From the NCBI GenBank assembly GCA_037442025.1, contig JBBIRB010000069.1, positions 1 to 7,288 on the forward strand: a stretch of DNA of 7,288 nucleotides. The letters run 5' to 3'. The stretch is from UBA2287 sp037442025 (GTDB lineage Bacteria; Bacteroidota; Bacteroidia; Bacteroidales; Tenuifilaceae). Numbering within the stretch: position 1 is the first letter of the stretch; each line of letters opens with the position of its first letter. Under the pieces are notes generated by a model, which searched no databases, was not told the DNA's origin, and saw only the letters and a list, made by a program, of their open reading frames with translations. Below, piece after piece: positions 1 through 6,927 of the stretch. Made by a program: the position numbers and the translations under genes.

Positions 1-1046
1 CTCGAGTTAGTGCAAGCGATAACTGGGGCGAACCCGTTAACTTGGGACCCCAAATCAATACTAAGGGCAACGAAATGTTCCCTTTCATTCACCCCGACGG
101 TACTCTCTACTTCTCATCCGATGGCCATCCCGGTATGGGAGGACTCGATATTTTCAGGGCCCGACCCACCGATGGAAGTGGCTGGGCCATTGAAAACATG
201 CGATATCCCATCAACTCATCGGCCGACGATTTCGGAATCATTTTCGAAAAAAGCCGCGAGGCGGGCTACTATTCTTCACGCCGTGGGGATATGGGTGCAC
301 GCGGTGGCGACAACATTTACATGTTCTTCCTGCCACCCCTCAACTTTAACATGATTGGTGGTGTAAACGACGAAAAAACAGGTCGTCCAATTGCCCGTGC
401 CGCAATTAAAATTGTTGGTAGCGATGGTAATATTCAGAACTCCGAAACCGCCGACGACGGTTCATTCCGATTCATTCTTAACCCAAATACCGACTACATT
501 GTTATAGCCTCTAAAGAAGGGTACTTGAACAATAAAGCCAAAGAAACCACCAAAAGTGTTTCAGAAAGCAAAGATTTTAAAAAGGTCATTGCTCTTACTT
601 CAACCGCACGCCCCATTGAACTTCCCAATATTTTTTACGATTTCAACCGCTGGGAACTCCGGCCCGAATCGATGGCTTCGCTCGACAGGCTAGTTGAAGT
701 GCTGAACGATAACCCAACAATTATAATAGAACTAGGTGCGCATACCGATAGCCGCGGTAGCCTTGAATACAACTACGAACTATCGCAAAAGCGTGCGCAA
801 TCGGTAGTGAATTACCTAATTGAAAAAGGAATTCCTGCAGCCCGCCTAAGAGCCCGAGGATTTGCCCAGTCGCAACCCAAGGTGGTCGATGAGCAATTGG
901 CAGCACAGTTTCCATTCCTGAAAACGGGCAATGTGCTGAACCAAAAAATTATCGACGAGTTAAAATTGGAAGAGCAAAAGGAAACCGTTCATCAGGTTAA
1001 TCGTAGAACCGAATTCAGAGTGCTTAGCACTGAATACAAACGTTAA
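1..1046 (+). CDS. PorE-like OmpA-family protein with PD40 and carboxypeptidase-regulatory domains (5' partial)
   Basis: The reading frame is open from base 3, so the true start lies left of the window and 347 C-terminal residues remain. In fragment numbering, residues ~1-110 are the end of a PD40/WD40-like propeller, with motifs such as HPDGTLYFSSDG and GYYSSRRG. Residues ~115-200 form a carboxypeptidase-regulatory-like beta domain (GRPIARAAIKIVG, DDGSFRF). Residues ~205-343 are an OmpA C-terminal domain (FYDFNRWELRP, HTDSRG, LSQKRAQSV, closing NRRTEFRVL), with the ~40-residue insertion before NRRTEF that is common in Bacteroidetes. Such proteins anchor to peptidoglycan on the periplasmic side of the outer membrane. 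This domain order matches PorE (PG1058) of the type IX secretion system, which also has N-terminal TPRs. Bacteroidetes carry several paralogues with this order, so a T9SS role is inference. The domain calls are firm. Confidence 0.9.
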   Translation, partial: RVSASDNWGEPVNLGPQINTKGNEMFPFIHPDGTLYFSSDGHPGMGGLDIFRARPTDGSGWAIENMRYPINSSADDFGIIFEKSREAGYYSSRRGDMGARGGDNIYMFFLPPLNFNMIGGVNDEKTGRPIARAAIKIVGSDGNIQNSETADDGSFRFILNPNTDYIVIASKEGYLNNKAKETTKSVSESKDFKKVIALTSTARPIELPNIFYDFNRWELRPESMASLDRLVEVLNDNPTIIIELGAHTDSRGSLEYNYELSQKRAQSVVNYLIEKGIPAARLRARGFAQSQPKVVDEQLAAQFPFLKTGNVLNQKIIDELKLEEQKETVHQVNRRTEFRVLSTEYKR

Positions 1047-1095
1047 CTCCATTAAAAAAACGGTACGAATTGTGTAAGCAACAACTTTCGTAAAC

Positions 1096-1458
1096 ATGAA
1101 GCTGCTAGCCTACATATTACCTTTCGTATTACTGTGCCAACTTCCGGCTTCAGCCCAGAAATTCTTCGAAACCGAAAGGGTTGAAGATGCTCAGGTAAAA
1201 ATTTATGCCGTTGACGACCCCAAGGATGCCGACCTGCTAGTTTTTTTTGTTTATGAAGAAAAGGATATAACCAAAACCGGCATTTGGATGGAGGTTGACG
1301 ATCCAAAACTGGCCGATGTGCTGCTCATTTTTGTTGATGATGAGAAGGATTCTGACCTGAAAATTTGGCTCGTCGACACTTTTCAGGAATCGAGATGGGT
1401 GAACGAAAAAAAGAAGCATCTACTGAAAATAACTCCCCAAAGAAATAGTCAAAAGTAA
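1096..1458 (+). CDS. small exported protein with two tandem acidic repeats (DUF6150-like)
   Basis: This is a 120-residue protein. Residues 1-20 form a signal peptide: MK, a hydrophobic core, then a signal peptidase I site ASA before QK. The mature part holds two copies of a 19-residue unit at residues 39-57 and 67-85, both of the form VDDPK-x-AD-(LV)L-x-x-FV-x-(ED)EKD, with a 28-residue period. A decayed third start (LKIWLVD, 88-94) is followed by a basic tail. Alternating hydrophobic and acidic residues suggest short beta strands. The pattern resembles the Bacteroidetes family DUF6150, which I recall but could not check. The function is unknown; a periplasmic or secreted location follows from the signal peptide. 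It lies 49 bp after the OmpA-like gene and ends 3 bp before purM, so cotranscription is likely. No Shine-Dalgarno sequence is visible. The ATG is chosen because it gives a complete signal peptide. Confidence 0.8.
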   Translation: MKLLAYILPFVLLCQLPASAQKFFETERVEDAQVKIYAVDDPKDADLLVFFVYEEKDITKTGIWMEVDDPKLADVLLIFVDDEKDSDLKIWLVDTFQESRWVNEKKKHLLKITPQRNSQK

Positions 1459-1461
1459 ATC

Positions 1462-2634
1462 ATGACGAATAATTCTCGTTACAACCAAAGGGGCGTATCC
1501 GCATCGAAAGAAGATGTTCACGCCGCAATATCCCTTTTAGATCAAGGTTTGTTTCCACATGCATTCTGTAAGGTTGTGCCCGATGTGCTTTCAGGCGCCC
1601 CCAACTACTGTACGGTAATGCACGCCGATGGCGCAGGCACCAAATCATCGCTTGCCTACATATACTGGCGCGAAACCGGCGATATGAGCGTTTGGAAAGG
1701 AATTGCTCAGGATGCTATTGTTATGAACCTCGACGATTTACTTTGCGTAGGAGTTACAAACAATATCATTCTCTCTTCAACCATAGGCAGGAACAAGCGC
1801 CTGATTCCCGGAGAGATTATTGCTGCCCTGGTTTCGGGAACTGAGGAATTCTGCGAAGATATGCGCAAACTGGGTATTGGCATCCATTTAACAGGAGGCG
1901 AAACCGCCGACGTTGGCGATCTGGTTCGTACTATTATTGTCGATTCAACCGTAACCGCTCGCATTAAGCGATCCGATATAATAAACAACGCCAATATTCG
2001 AGAGGGCGATGCTATAGTAGGACTTAGTTCCATTGGCCAGGCCAATTACGAAAAGGAATACAATGGCGGAATGGGCAGCAATGGACTCACATCGGCCCGC
2101 CACGATGTGTTTGCAAAGTACTTGGCCCAGAAGTACCCCGAAAGTTACGATATGGGAATCGATTCCGATCTTGTATACTCTGGCAACTACAAACTAACCG
2201 ATATTATTGAACCACTGGGGATAACCGCTGGGAAGTTAGTGCTCAGTCCAACCCGCACGTATGCTCCCATAATAAATGAAGTACTTACCAACTACCGTCG
2301 GGTAGTTCATGGTTTGGTTCATTGCTCGGGTGGCGCCCAGACCAAAGTGCTGAATTTTGTGGAAAACCTATTGATTGTTAAGGACAACCTATTCCCCGTT
2401 CCTCCCCTTTTCGAAATTATTCAAAACCAATCGCAAACCCCTTGGGCTGAAATGTATAAAGTTTTCAATATGGGCCATAGAATGGAAATTTATGTTTCAC
2501 CAGAATACGCTGCTGAAATTATTGCTATTTCAAAAAAATTTGGGGTTGAAGCACAGGTAATTGGCTACTGTAAAACGAGCAACAAGGGGAACCAATTAAT
2601 TATTAAATCCGACAAGGGAGAATTTGTTTACTAA
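1462..2634 (+). CDS. purM: phosphoribosylformylglycinamidine cyclo-ligase (AIR synthase), Bacteroidetes type
   Basis: This cytosolic enzyme of de novo purine synthesis closes formylglycinamidine ribonucleotide (FGAM) with ATP to give aminoimidazole ribonucleotide (AIR). The 390 residues match the Bacteroidetes PurM, which is longer than the ~345-residue E. coli protein. Visible family motifs: GVSAS (11-15), the nucleotide-binding HADGAGTKS (54-62, DGVGTK elsewhere), MNLDD (88-92), TGGETADVGD (144-153), GSNGLTSAR (205-213), LSPTRTYAP (261-269), HCSGGAQTK (287-295, usually HxTGGG) and FNMGHRM (335-341). The N-terminal half is the PurM dimerisation and ATP domain (AIRS) and the C-terminal half is AIRS_C. 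The ATG at 1462 is 3 bp after the preceding stop and gives the usual N-terminus (RYNQRGVSASKEDV). The tight spacing suggests translational coupling with the small exported protein upstream. No other purine gene is in the window, and the frame is intact. Confidence 0.95.
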   Translation: MTNNSRYNQRGVSASKEDVHAAISLLDQGLFPHAFCKVVPDVLSGAPNYCTVMHADGAGTKSSLAYIYWRETGDMSVWKGIAQDAIVMNLDDLLCVGVTNNIILSSTIGRNKRLIPGEIIAALVSGTEEFCEDMRKLGIGIHLTGGETADVGDLVRTIIVDSTVTARIKRSDIINNANIREGDAIVGLSSIGQANYEKEYNGGMGSNGLTSARHDVFAKYLAQKYPESYDMGIDSDLVYSGNYKLTDIIEPLGITAGKLVLSPTRTYAPIINEVLTNYRRVVHGLVHCSGGAQTKVLNFVENLLIVKDNLFPVPPLFEIIQNQSQTPWAEMYKVFNMGHRMEIYVSPEYAAEIIAISKKFGVEAQVIGYCKTSNKGNQLIIKSDKGEFVY

Positions 2635-2665
2635 AAGGCATTCAAAAACCTTTATAACCCAAAAT

Positions 2666-2683
2666 AAAGGCAAATAGCCTTTT
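2666..2683 (+). terminator. weak candidate intrinsic terminator after purM
   Basis: AAAGGC (2666-2671) and GCCTTT (2677-2682) form a 6-bp stem with a 5-nt loop, followed by one further T and then AA. It lies about 30 bp past the purM stop. The stem is short and the T tract is only four long, so it may be inefficient. Its position between two functionally unrelated genes supports a terminator role. Confidence 0.4.
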
Positions 2684-2759
2684 AACACAATGTTTTTGCA
2701 ATTTAAACAAAAAGATTGCAGCTAACGTGCTGCCTGCTAAATTATTATCATATCTTTAT

Positions 2760-2783
2760 GGTTGTCATGCCAACAACCTTTTT
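2760..2783 (+). promoter_or_regulatory. hairpin plus T-run in the leader just before ppk2
   Basis: GGTTGT (2760-2765) and ACAACC (2773-2778) pair perfectly around a 7-nt loop. A run of five Ts (2779-2783) follows, ending 22 bp before the ppk2 ATG. A near-consensus Bacteroidetes -7 element, TATCTTTA (2751-2758, one mismatch to TAnnTTTG), abuts it on the left, but no matching -33 TTTG is visible. It may be a second terminator for the purM transcript or an attenuator-like leader element of ppk2; the sequence alone does not decide. Confidence 0.3.
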
Positions 2784-2805
2784 ATAAACCCTAATTCTAT
2801 TCGTT

Positions 2806-3696
2806 ATGGCCAAAAATAATGATAAGAAGGGCGACAAGAATATAGGCGCCAATAAAGTTGAAAAAGAAGGCAGCAAAAGGAGCAATTCTTTTAATTACGA
2901 GGCCATTGAGGATAAAAAAGCCAAACTCCCCCGCGAATTCTACGAAGCCGAACTTGGCAAGCTGCAAATTGAACTCATTAAATTGCAGGAGTGGATAAAG
3001 CATAAGAAATTAAAGGTAGTTATCATTTTCGAGGGTCGCGATGCAGCGGGCAAGGGGGGCCTCATATCGTGCATTACCGAATGTTTAAATCCTCGTTTTT
3101 GCAGGGTTGTTGCATTGGGTGTCCCCACTGAAAAGGAAAAAACTCAGTGGTACTTTCAACGCTACGTTGCACATTTGCCAGCTGCAGGTGAAATGGTGCT
3201 GTTCGACAGAAGTTGGTACAACCGTGCGGGAGTTGAAAAGGTAATGGGTTTCTGCACTCCCGAGGAACACACTGAATTCCTTCGTTCTTGCCCCGAATTC
3301 GAACGAATGCTCGTTCGTTCAGGTATTCATATTATAAAGTACTGGATGTCGGTTAGCGACAAGGAGCAGGAAGCTCGTTTCCGGGCACGAATCGACAATC
3401 CGGTGAAACGCTGGAAACTGAGCCCAATGGATTTGGAATCGCGGAGCAAATGGGTGGAATACTCCAAGGCCAAAGACGAAATGTTTGCATACACCGACCT
3501 AAAACAGGTTCCATGGTATGTGGTTCACGCCGACGATAAGCGGAGGGCAAGGTTAAACACAATAAAGCATCTGCTTTCGCTTATACCATTCGAAGACCTT
3601 ACCCCTCCTCCAATTACACTCCCCCCAAGGGTCGAGGATCATTCATACATACGGCCTCCCATAACCGACCAAACTTTTGTTCCCGATTTCTACTAA
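2806..3696 (+). CDS. ppk2: polyphosphate kinase 2 (PPK2), class I-type
   Basis: PPK2 enzymes move phosphate between inorganic polyphosphate and nucleotides. Class I members mainly make ATP or GTP from ADP or GDP using polyphosphate, in the cytosol. The 296 residues comprise a lysine-rich, probably disordered N-terminus (1-40), then one PPK2 kinase domain (~45-265) of P-loop type. Walker A is EGRDAAGKGG (76-85), the Walker B region is VLFDRSWYNRAGVEKVMGF (131-149), and the basic lid is near NPVKRWKLSPMD (198-209). FDRSWYNRAGVE with QWYFQRYVAHLPAAGE (114-129) is typical of single-domain class I PPK2; class II and III enzymes differ there. The C-terminal ~30 residues are proline-rich (TPPPITLPP), beyond the core. 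The start is clear (ATGGCC), without a Shine-Dalgarno sequence. The broken lipoprotein gene begins 16 bp downstream and probably shared its transcript. All catalytic motifs look intact. Class assignment is by motif resemblance only. Confidence 0.93.
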   Translation: MAKNNDKKGDKNIGANKVEKEGSKRSNSFNYEAIEDKKAKLPREFYEAELGKLQIELIKLQEWIKHKKLKVVIIFEGRDAAGKGGLISCITECLNPRFCRVVALGVPTEKEKTQWYFQRYVAHLPAAGEMVLFDRSWYNRAGVEKVMGFCTPEEHTEFLRSCPEFERMLVRSGIHIIKYWMSVSDKEQEARFRARIDNPVKRWKLSPMDLESRSKWVEYSKAKDEMFAYTDLKQVPWYVVHADDKRRARLNTIKHLLSLIPFEDLTPPPITLPPRVEDHSYIRPPITDQTFVPDFY

Positions 3697-3712
3697 ACTA
3701 ATGCATTAAACT

Positions 3713-4285
3713 ATGAGATCATTTTTGTTTGTTTTAGTAATTACCGCCTTAACAGCAATTTGGGGTTGCAAAAATACCACTCACAAAGCTGATCTATCGC
3801 AAACCGATTGCCCACAGAAGGCCTTTTTCAAAAAGTTCAAACAGTTCGAAGGCCAAAAATTTTATGAAAATAGGTGTTTATTGCCGAAGGCATGAACAGT
3901 TGGGCCAACGAGGAGTTGGAAATGCATATACGGGAAAGCCTCGATACTATAGTCTACGTACCCTTTCGGGTGGGTGTAAATACCTCGCAAACCTAAATAT
4001 TTATTCTGGAGAACGGAGAAAAAAGTTTGTTTCCGTCGCGATCATAGGCATACCGATGGTACACCCGAAGACCTGAATTTGTATGGCGGCTACGCCACCA
4101 ACAATGGTACGGCCTTTCAGCAGGTTTTTCCTGCCGACGAGTATACCTGCCGGTTGCTACAACGCGTTTGCGATAATGAATGGATCGCTGAGTTCTCTGG
4201 CAATCTTTCTCTCTTTTCGTATAGCCTCCGTAAAAAAGGGGAATTGGTTTTTAAAGCAGAATTCGACCTTACCGTTCCCCATTAA
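3713..4285 (+). pseudogene. decayed lipoprotein gene with two compensating frameshifts and an internal stop
   Basis: The reading starts at ATG 3713 with a signal peptide of lipoprotein type ending IWGC (Cys19), an imperfect lipobox. It continues in frame 2 to about 3878. From there the protein-like reading is in frame 1 (IAEGMNSWANEELEMHIRES, then YVPFRVGVNTSQT) up to TAA at 3994-3996, and resumes after it (IFILENGEKSLF). Near 4030-4032 it returns to frame 2 (RRDHRHTDGTPEDLNLYGGY onward) to TAA 4283-4285. One T added to the T run at 3877-3879 and one T removed at 4030-4032 would give a continuous product of about 190 residues, apart from the internal stop. Unshifted frame 2 is blocked by TGA 3893 and TAA 3977. 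I do not recognise the family; HRH, YGGYATNNGTA and FPADEYT look like conserved blocks. It may have been cotranscribed with ppk2. Sequencing error could explain the indels but would have to occur three times here and nowhere else. Confidence 0.75.
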
Positions 4286-4313
4286 CAATGATTTTGAACA
4301 ATCGTTTACCATT

Positions 4314-4347
4314 TTGGTTATAACCCAACAAATTTTTACTATTTTTG
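4314..4347 (+). promoter_or_regulatory. Bacteroidetes-type promoter of the acyl-activating fusion gene
   Basis: TATTTTTG at 4340-4347 matches the Bacteroidetes -7 consensus TAnnTTTG fully. TTG at 4314-4316 (within TTTTGG) is a candidate -33 element 23 bp upstream, at the long end of the spacing reported for this phylum. The start of transcription would fall near 4351-4355, about 90 nt before the ATG at 4446. No other full match to the -7 consensus was noticed in the intergenic regions of this window. Confidence 0.55.
4316..4325. promoter_or_regulatory. perfect 10-bp palindrome GGTTATAACC in the promoter (candidate operator)
   Basis: GGTTATAACC is its own reverse complement and lies between the candidate -33 and -7 elements. 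A related dyad, GGTT-ATTA-AACC, lies downstream at 4394-4405 in the leader. Half-sites GGTT/AACC in both could be bound by a dimeric regulator, but such short AT-rich dyads also occur by chance. Confidence 0.25.
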
Positions 4348-4350
4348 CCC

Positions 4351-4381
4351 GCAATTAGCCCCCTGAATGGGGGCTAATTGC
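4351..4381 (+). repeat. perfect 13-bp inverted repeat (stem-loop) at the predicted 5' end of the fusion-gene mRNA
   Basis: GCAATTAGCCCCC (4351-4363) and GGGGGCTAATTGC (4369-4381) are exact complements around the loop TGAAT. No T tract follows on either strand, so it is a poor intrinsic terminator. It starts 4 bp after the -7 element, so it would form at or very near the 5' end of the mRNA of the 4446 gene. A role in mRNA stabilisation or leader regulation is inference. It could also be a factor-assisted end for the upstream ppk2/pseudogene transcript. Confidence 0.7.
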
Positions 4382-4445
4382 TGTCTAGTTATTGGTTATT
4401 AAACCTTTGGGCAGAGCAACTGTTTCTTAATAAATAAAACAGAAA

Positions 4446-6908
4446 ATGATTAGTAAAACGAACCTCCAGAAAAGTGCCATCATTACTCGAAACGAGTCAA
4501 TTTCGTACGCAGAACTTTTCGAAAAAGTAAATGAATTTTCAAAGCAAATTGAGGGTAAGGGTTATACAAAAATTGCCATACAGAGCGAAAACCGCCCCGA
4601 GTGGATTTATGCCTTCTATGCAGCGTGGCAAAACAACTGCACGGTAGTAACCATCGACTTCATGGCATCGGCCGAAGATGTTGCCTACATTCTGAACGAC
4701 TCAAGGCCCGAGGCCCTATTTATAAGCTCCACTACCGAAAAGAATTTGCCAAAAATATCGGAAAAGTTGCTGTATACCCCCCAAGTAGTCAATTTTGATC
4801 TTTTAACGAGCGCTGTAAATTCTTCCCAAACCTACTGGGAGGGACCAGCGGATATTGACTTAACCGCTGTTATTATTTACACATCGGGTACCACCGGAAG
4901 CCCCAAGGGGGTTATGCTTTCGTATCGCAATTTGTTAGCCAACGTAATGGCCGTTTCGGAAGATGTTAAAGTTTATACTCCCGAACGCCAAGTTCTTATG
5001 CTTTTGCCACTTCATCATATTTTTCCATTAGCCGGATCGATGATGGCTCCTCTGAAAGTTGGCGGAACTATAGTAATGGCCCCTTCCATGCAATCGAGCG
5101 ATATTTTGGAAACCCTCCGAAACAACAGGGTAAACATAATGATTGGTGTACCCCGCCTTTACGAGCTCATGTACAAGGGTATTAAAGCAAAAATTGATGT
5201 AAACATTGCTGCACGTGTACTTTTTAAAGTTGTTAAAACGTTAAGGGCGCGTTCGTTAGCCAAAAAAATATTCAAAAAGGTTCATGTGGGCTTTGGCGGT
5301 GCATTGGAGTACATGGTGTCGGGTGGTGCTGCGCTTAATAAGGAGGTGGGTGAGTTTTTTCAAACCATTGGGTTTGAAGTACTGGAGGGCTACGGAATGA
5401 CAGAAGCAGCCCCTATGATAACATTCACTCGCCCGGGTACTGTGAAAATTGGTTCGCCAGGTCAGGTTTTACCCGGATTATCGATGGAAATTCGCGAGGG
5501 TGAAATTGTGGCAAAAGGCCCAAACATTATGCAGGGTTACTTCAATCGCCCCGAAGAAACGGCCGATGTATTAATTGATGGCTGGCTACATACTGGCGAT
5601 TTGGGCGAAATTGACAAGGAAGGCTATCTGTATATCACAGGCCGTAAAAAGGAAATTATTGTGCTTTCGAACGGCAAGAATGTAAACCCTGTTGAGATTG
5701 AAAGCAAACTCGAAATGGCTTCCCCGGCTGTAAAAGAGGCGGCCGTTTTTCTTCATGCCGAAATGCTACATGCCATTATTCATGCCAACTGGGGTCACCT
5801 CTCCGAAATTGGAGTAGCAAACCCCGAGCAGCACTTCCGCGAAAAAGTAATTCCTCAGTTCAACAGCGAACTCACCTCGTACAAGCGCATTATGCAGTTC
5901 ACTCTAACCAAAGAGGACATTCCGCGTACCCGGTTGGGTAAAATTCAACGCTTCAAACTAGCTGAATTTGTTGAAAAACCCAAAGAGAACAGCCAAGCCA
6001 TTGAGCATCCTGATTACGAGGAGTACCATGTGGTGAAAAGTTTTATTGAAAGCCAGGTCGACATGGACGTTCTTCCGCACCACCACCTGGAGTTCGATAT
6101 TGCCATGGACTCATTGGCAAAGATCAGCCTGATCGACTATATTGAAAGAACCTTTGGAGTAAAAATTGAGGAGCATCACCTTCCCAGTTTCCCCTCGGTT
6201 AAGCACCTAACCGACCATGTAAAGGCCAATATGAAATGGTTCAAGGAGGAATCCCAAAACTGGGCAGAGGCATTGAAGGAGCGCGTTGAGGTTAAGCTTC
6301 CCAAGTCGTGGCCTACCCAAAATATTTTTAAAAATATTGCCAAATGGTTTTTTAAAGTTTATTTCCGCTTCCGTGGCGAAGGAGCCAATCACATTCCCGA
6401 AGGACCCTGCATTATAGCACCCAACCACCAAAGCTTTTTCGATGGGCTGTTTGTAGCTTCGTTCATAAGGTGGCAAACCATGAGCAAAACTTACTTCTAC
6501 GCCAAAAAGAAGCACGTTAACAGCTGGTTTCTCCGCTTCCTTGCAAGCCGAAACAACGTAATAGTAATGGATGTAAACAAGGACCTCAAGGATTCAATTC
6601 TGAAGCTGGCCGAGGTGCTGCGTAGTGGTAAGAAAGTAATTATTTTCCCAGAGGGTACACGATCCAAGACAGGGGAACTGGGAGAATTTAAGAAAACATT
6701 TGCCATTCTGAGCAAGGAATTGAATGTGCCGGTAGTGCCCGTTGCTATTTGTGGTGCCAATAGGGCACTTCCCAGTGGAGGCTGGTTTCCGCGGCCATTT
6801 ACCCGTATCCGGGTTAATTTTTTCCAGCCCGTTTCCCCCGAAAACCATACTCCCGAAACGCTAACTCAGCATGTTCAAGGCCTAATTGGTAGCCGCGTAA
6901 AGTGCTAA
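4446..6908 (+). CDS. trifunctional acyl-activating enzyme: AMP-binding ligase + ACP + PlsC acyltransferase
   Basis: This 820-residue protein has three parts. Residues ~1-510 are an AMP-forming acyl ligase: P-loop YTSGTTGSPKG (145-155), GYGMTEAAP (315-323), HTGDLG (382-387, ribose-binding Asp385), GRKKEIIVLSNGKNVNP (399-415) and the C-terminal catalytic Lys499 in RLGKI. Residues ~519-592 are an acyl/peptidyl carrier domain with the phosphopantetheine serine Ser556 in MDSL. Residues ~625-800 are a PlsC-type acyltransferase: NHQSFFD (660-666, the H-x4-D pair His661/Asp666), FPEGTRS (734-740) and VPVVPVAI (761-768). Its likely job is to adenylate a free fatty acid, load it on its own ACP and transfer it to a lysophospholipid or glycerol-phosphate acceptor at the inner membrane. 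E. coli Aas joins acyltransferase and ligase in the opposite order without an ACP. Substrate and acceptor are inferred. The ATG follows an A-rich stretch without a Shine-Dalgarno sequence, as is usual in the phylum. It has its own promoter and terminator. Confidence 0.92.
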   Translation: MISKTNLQKSAIITRNESISYAELFEKVNEFSKQIEGKGYTKIAIQSENRPEWIYAFYAAWQNNCTVVTIDFMASAEDVAYILNDSRPEALFISSTTEKNLPKISEKLLYTPQVVNFDLLTSAVNSSQTYWEGPADIDLTAVIIYTSGTTGSPKGVMLSYRNLLANVMAVSEDVKVYTPERQVLMLLPLHHIFPLAGSMMAPLKVGGTIVMAPSMQSSDILETLRNNRVNIMIGVPRLYELMYKGIKAKIDVNIAARVLFKVVKTLRARSLAKKIFKKVHVGFGGALEYMVSGGAALNKEVGEFFQTIGFEVLEGYGMTEAAPMITFTRPGTVKIGSPGQVLPGLSMEIREGEIVAKGPNIMQGYFNRPEETADVLIDGWLHTGDLGEIDKEGYLYITGRKKEIIVLSNGKNVNPVEIESKLEMASPAVKEAAVFLHAEMLHAIIHANWGHLSEIGVANPEQHFREKVIPQFNSELTSYKRIMQFTLTKEDIPRTRLGKIQRFKLAEFVEKPKENSQAIEHPDYEEYHVVKSFIESQVDMDVLPHHHLEFDIAMDSLAKISLIDYIERTFGVKIEEHHLPSFPSVKHLTDHVKANMKWFKEESQNWAEALKERVEVKLPKSWPTQNIFKNIAKWFFKVYFRFRGEGANHIPEGPCIIAPNHQSFFDGLFVASFIRWQTMSKTYFYAKKKHVNSWFLRFLASRNNVIVMDVNKDLKDSILKLAEVLRSGKKVIIFPEGTRSKTGELGEFKKTFAILSKELNVPVVPVAICGANRALPSGGWFPRPFTRIRVNFFQPVSPENHTPETLTQHVQGLIGSRVKC

Positions 6909-6927
6909 ATAGTAGCATAAAAAAACG

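Noticed and set aside
1..6. XhoI site CTCGAG exactly at the left edge
   Set aside because: It might mark a cloning junction, but a six-base site at an arbitrary edge can be chance and says nothing about biology.
42..44. TTG at 42 as the start of the OmpA-like gene
   Set aside because: The same frame is open to base 3 with typical PD40 sequence (SDNWGEPVNLG), so this codon is an internal Leu and the gene is cut by the window edge.
10..354. 114-codon + strand frame overlapping the OmpA-like gene
   Set aside because: It lies in another frame under a gene with clear domain motifs and has no family features of its own.
1052..1306. 84-codon - strand frame over the small exported protein
   Set aside because: The + strand reading has a signal peptide and internal repeats; the - strand reading is a shadow.
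1707..2045. 112-codon - strand frame inside purM
   Set aside because: It lies opposite conserved PurM motifs and has no start context or recognisable features.
2718..2733. GCAGC/GCTGC 5-bp dyad upstream of ppk2
   Set aside because: The stem is too short and is not linked to any promoter element or T tract.
3864..4076. 70-codon + strand frame as a separate gene within the pseudogene
   Set aside because: Its product is not protein-like, while the other frames give a consistent decayed lipoprotein across the same bases.
4083..4358. 91-codon + strand frame at the pseudogene end
   Set aside because: It overlaps the protein-like frame 2 and runs into the promoter and hairpin; its composition looks like an out-of-frame reading.
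6207..6515. 102-codon - strand frame inside the fusion gene
   Set aside because: It lies opposite the carrier-to-acyltransferase region and is a shadow without features.
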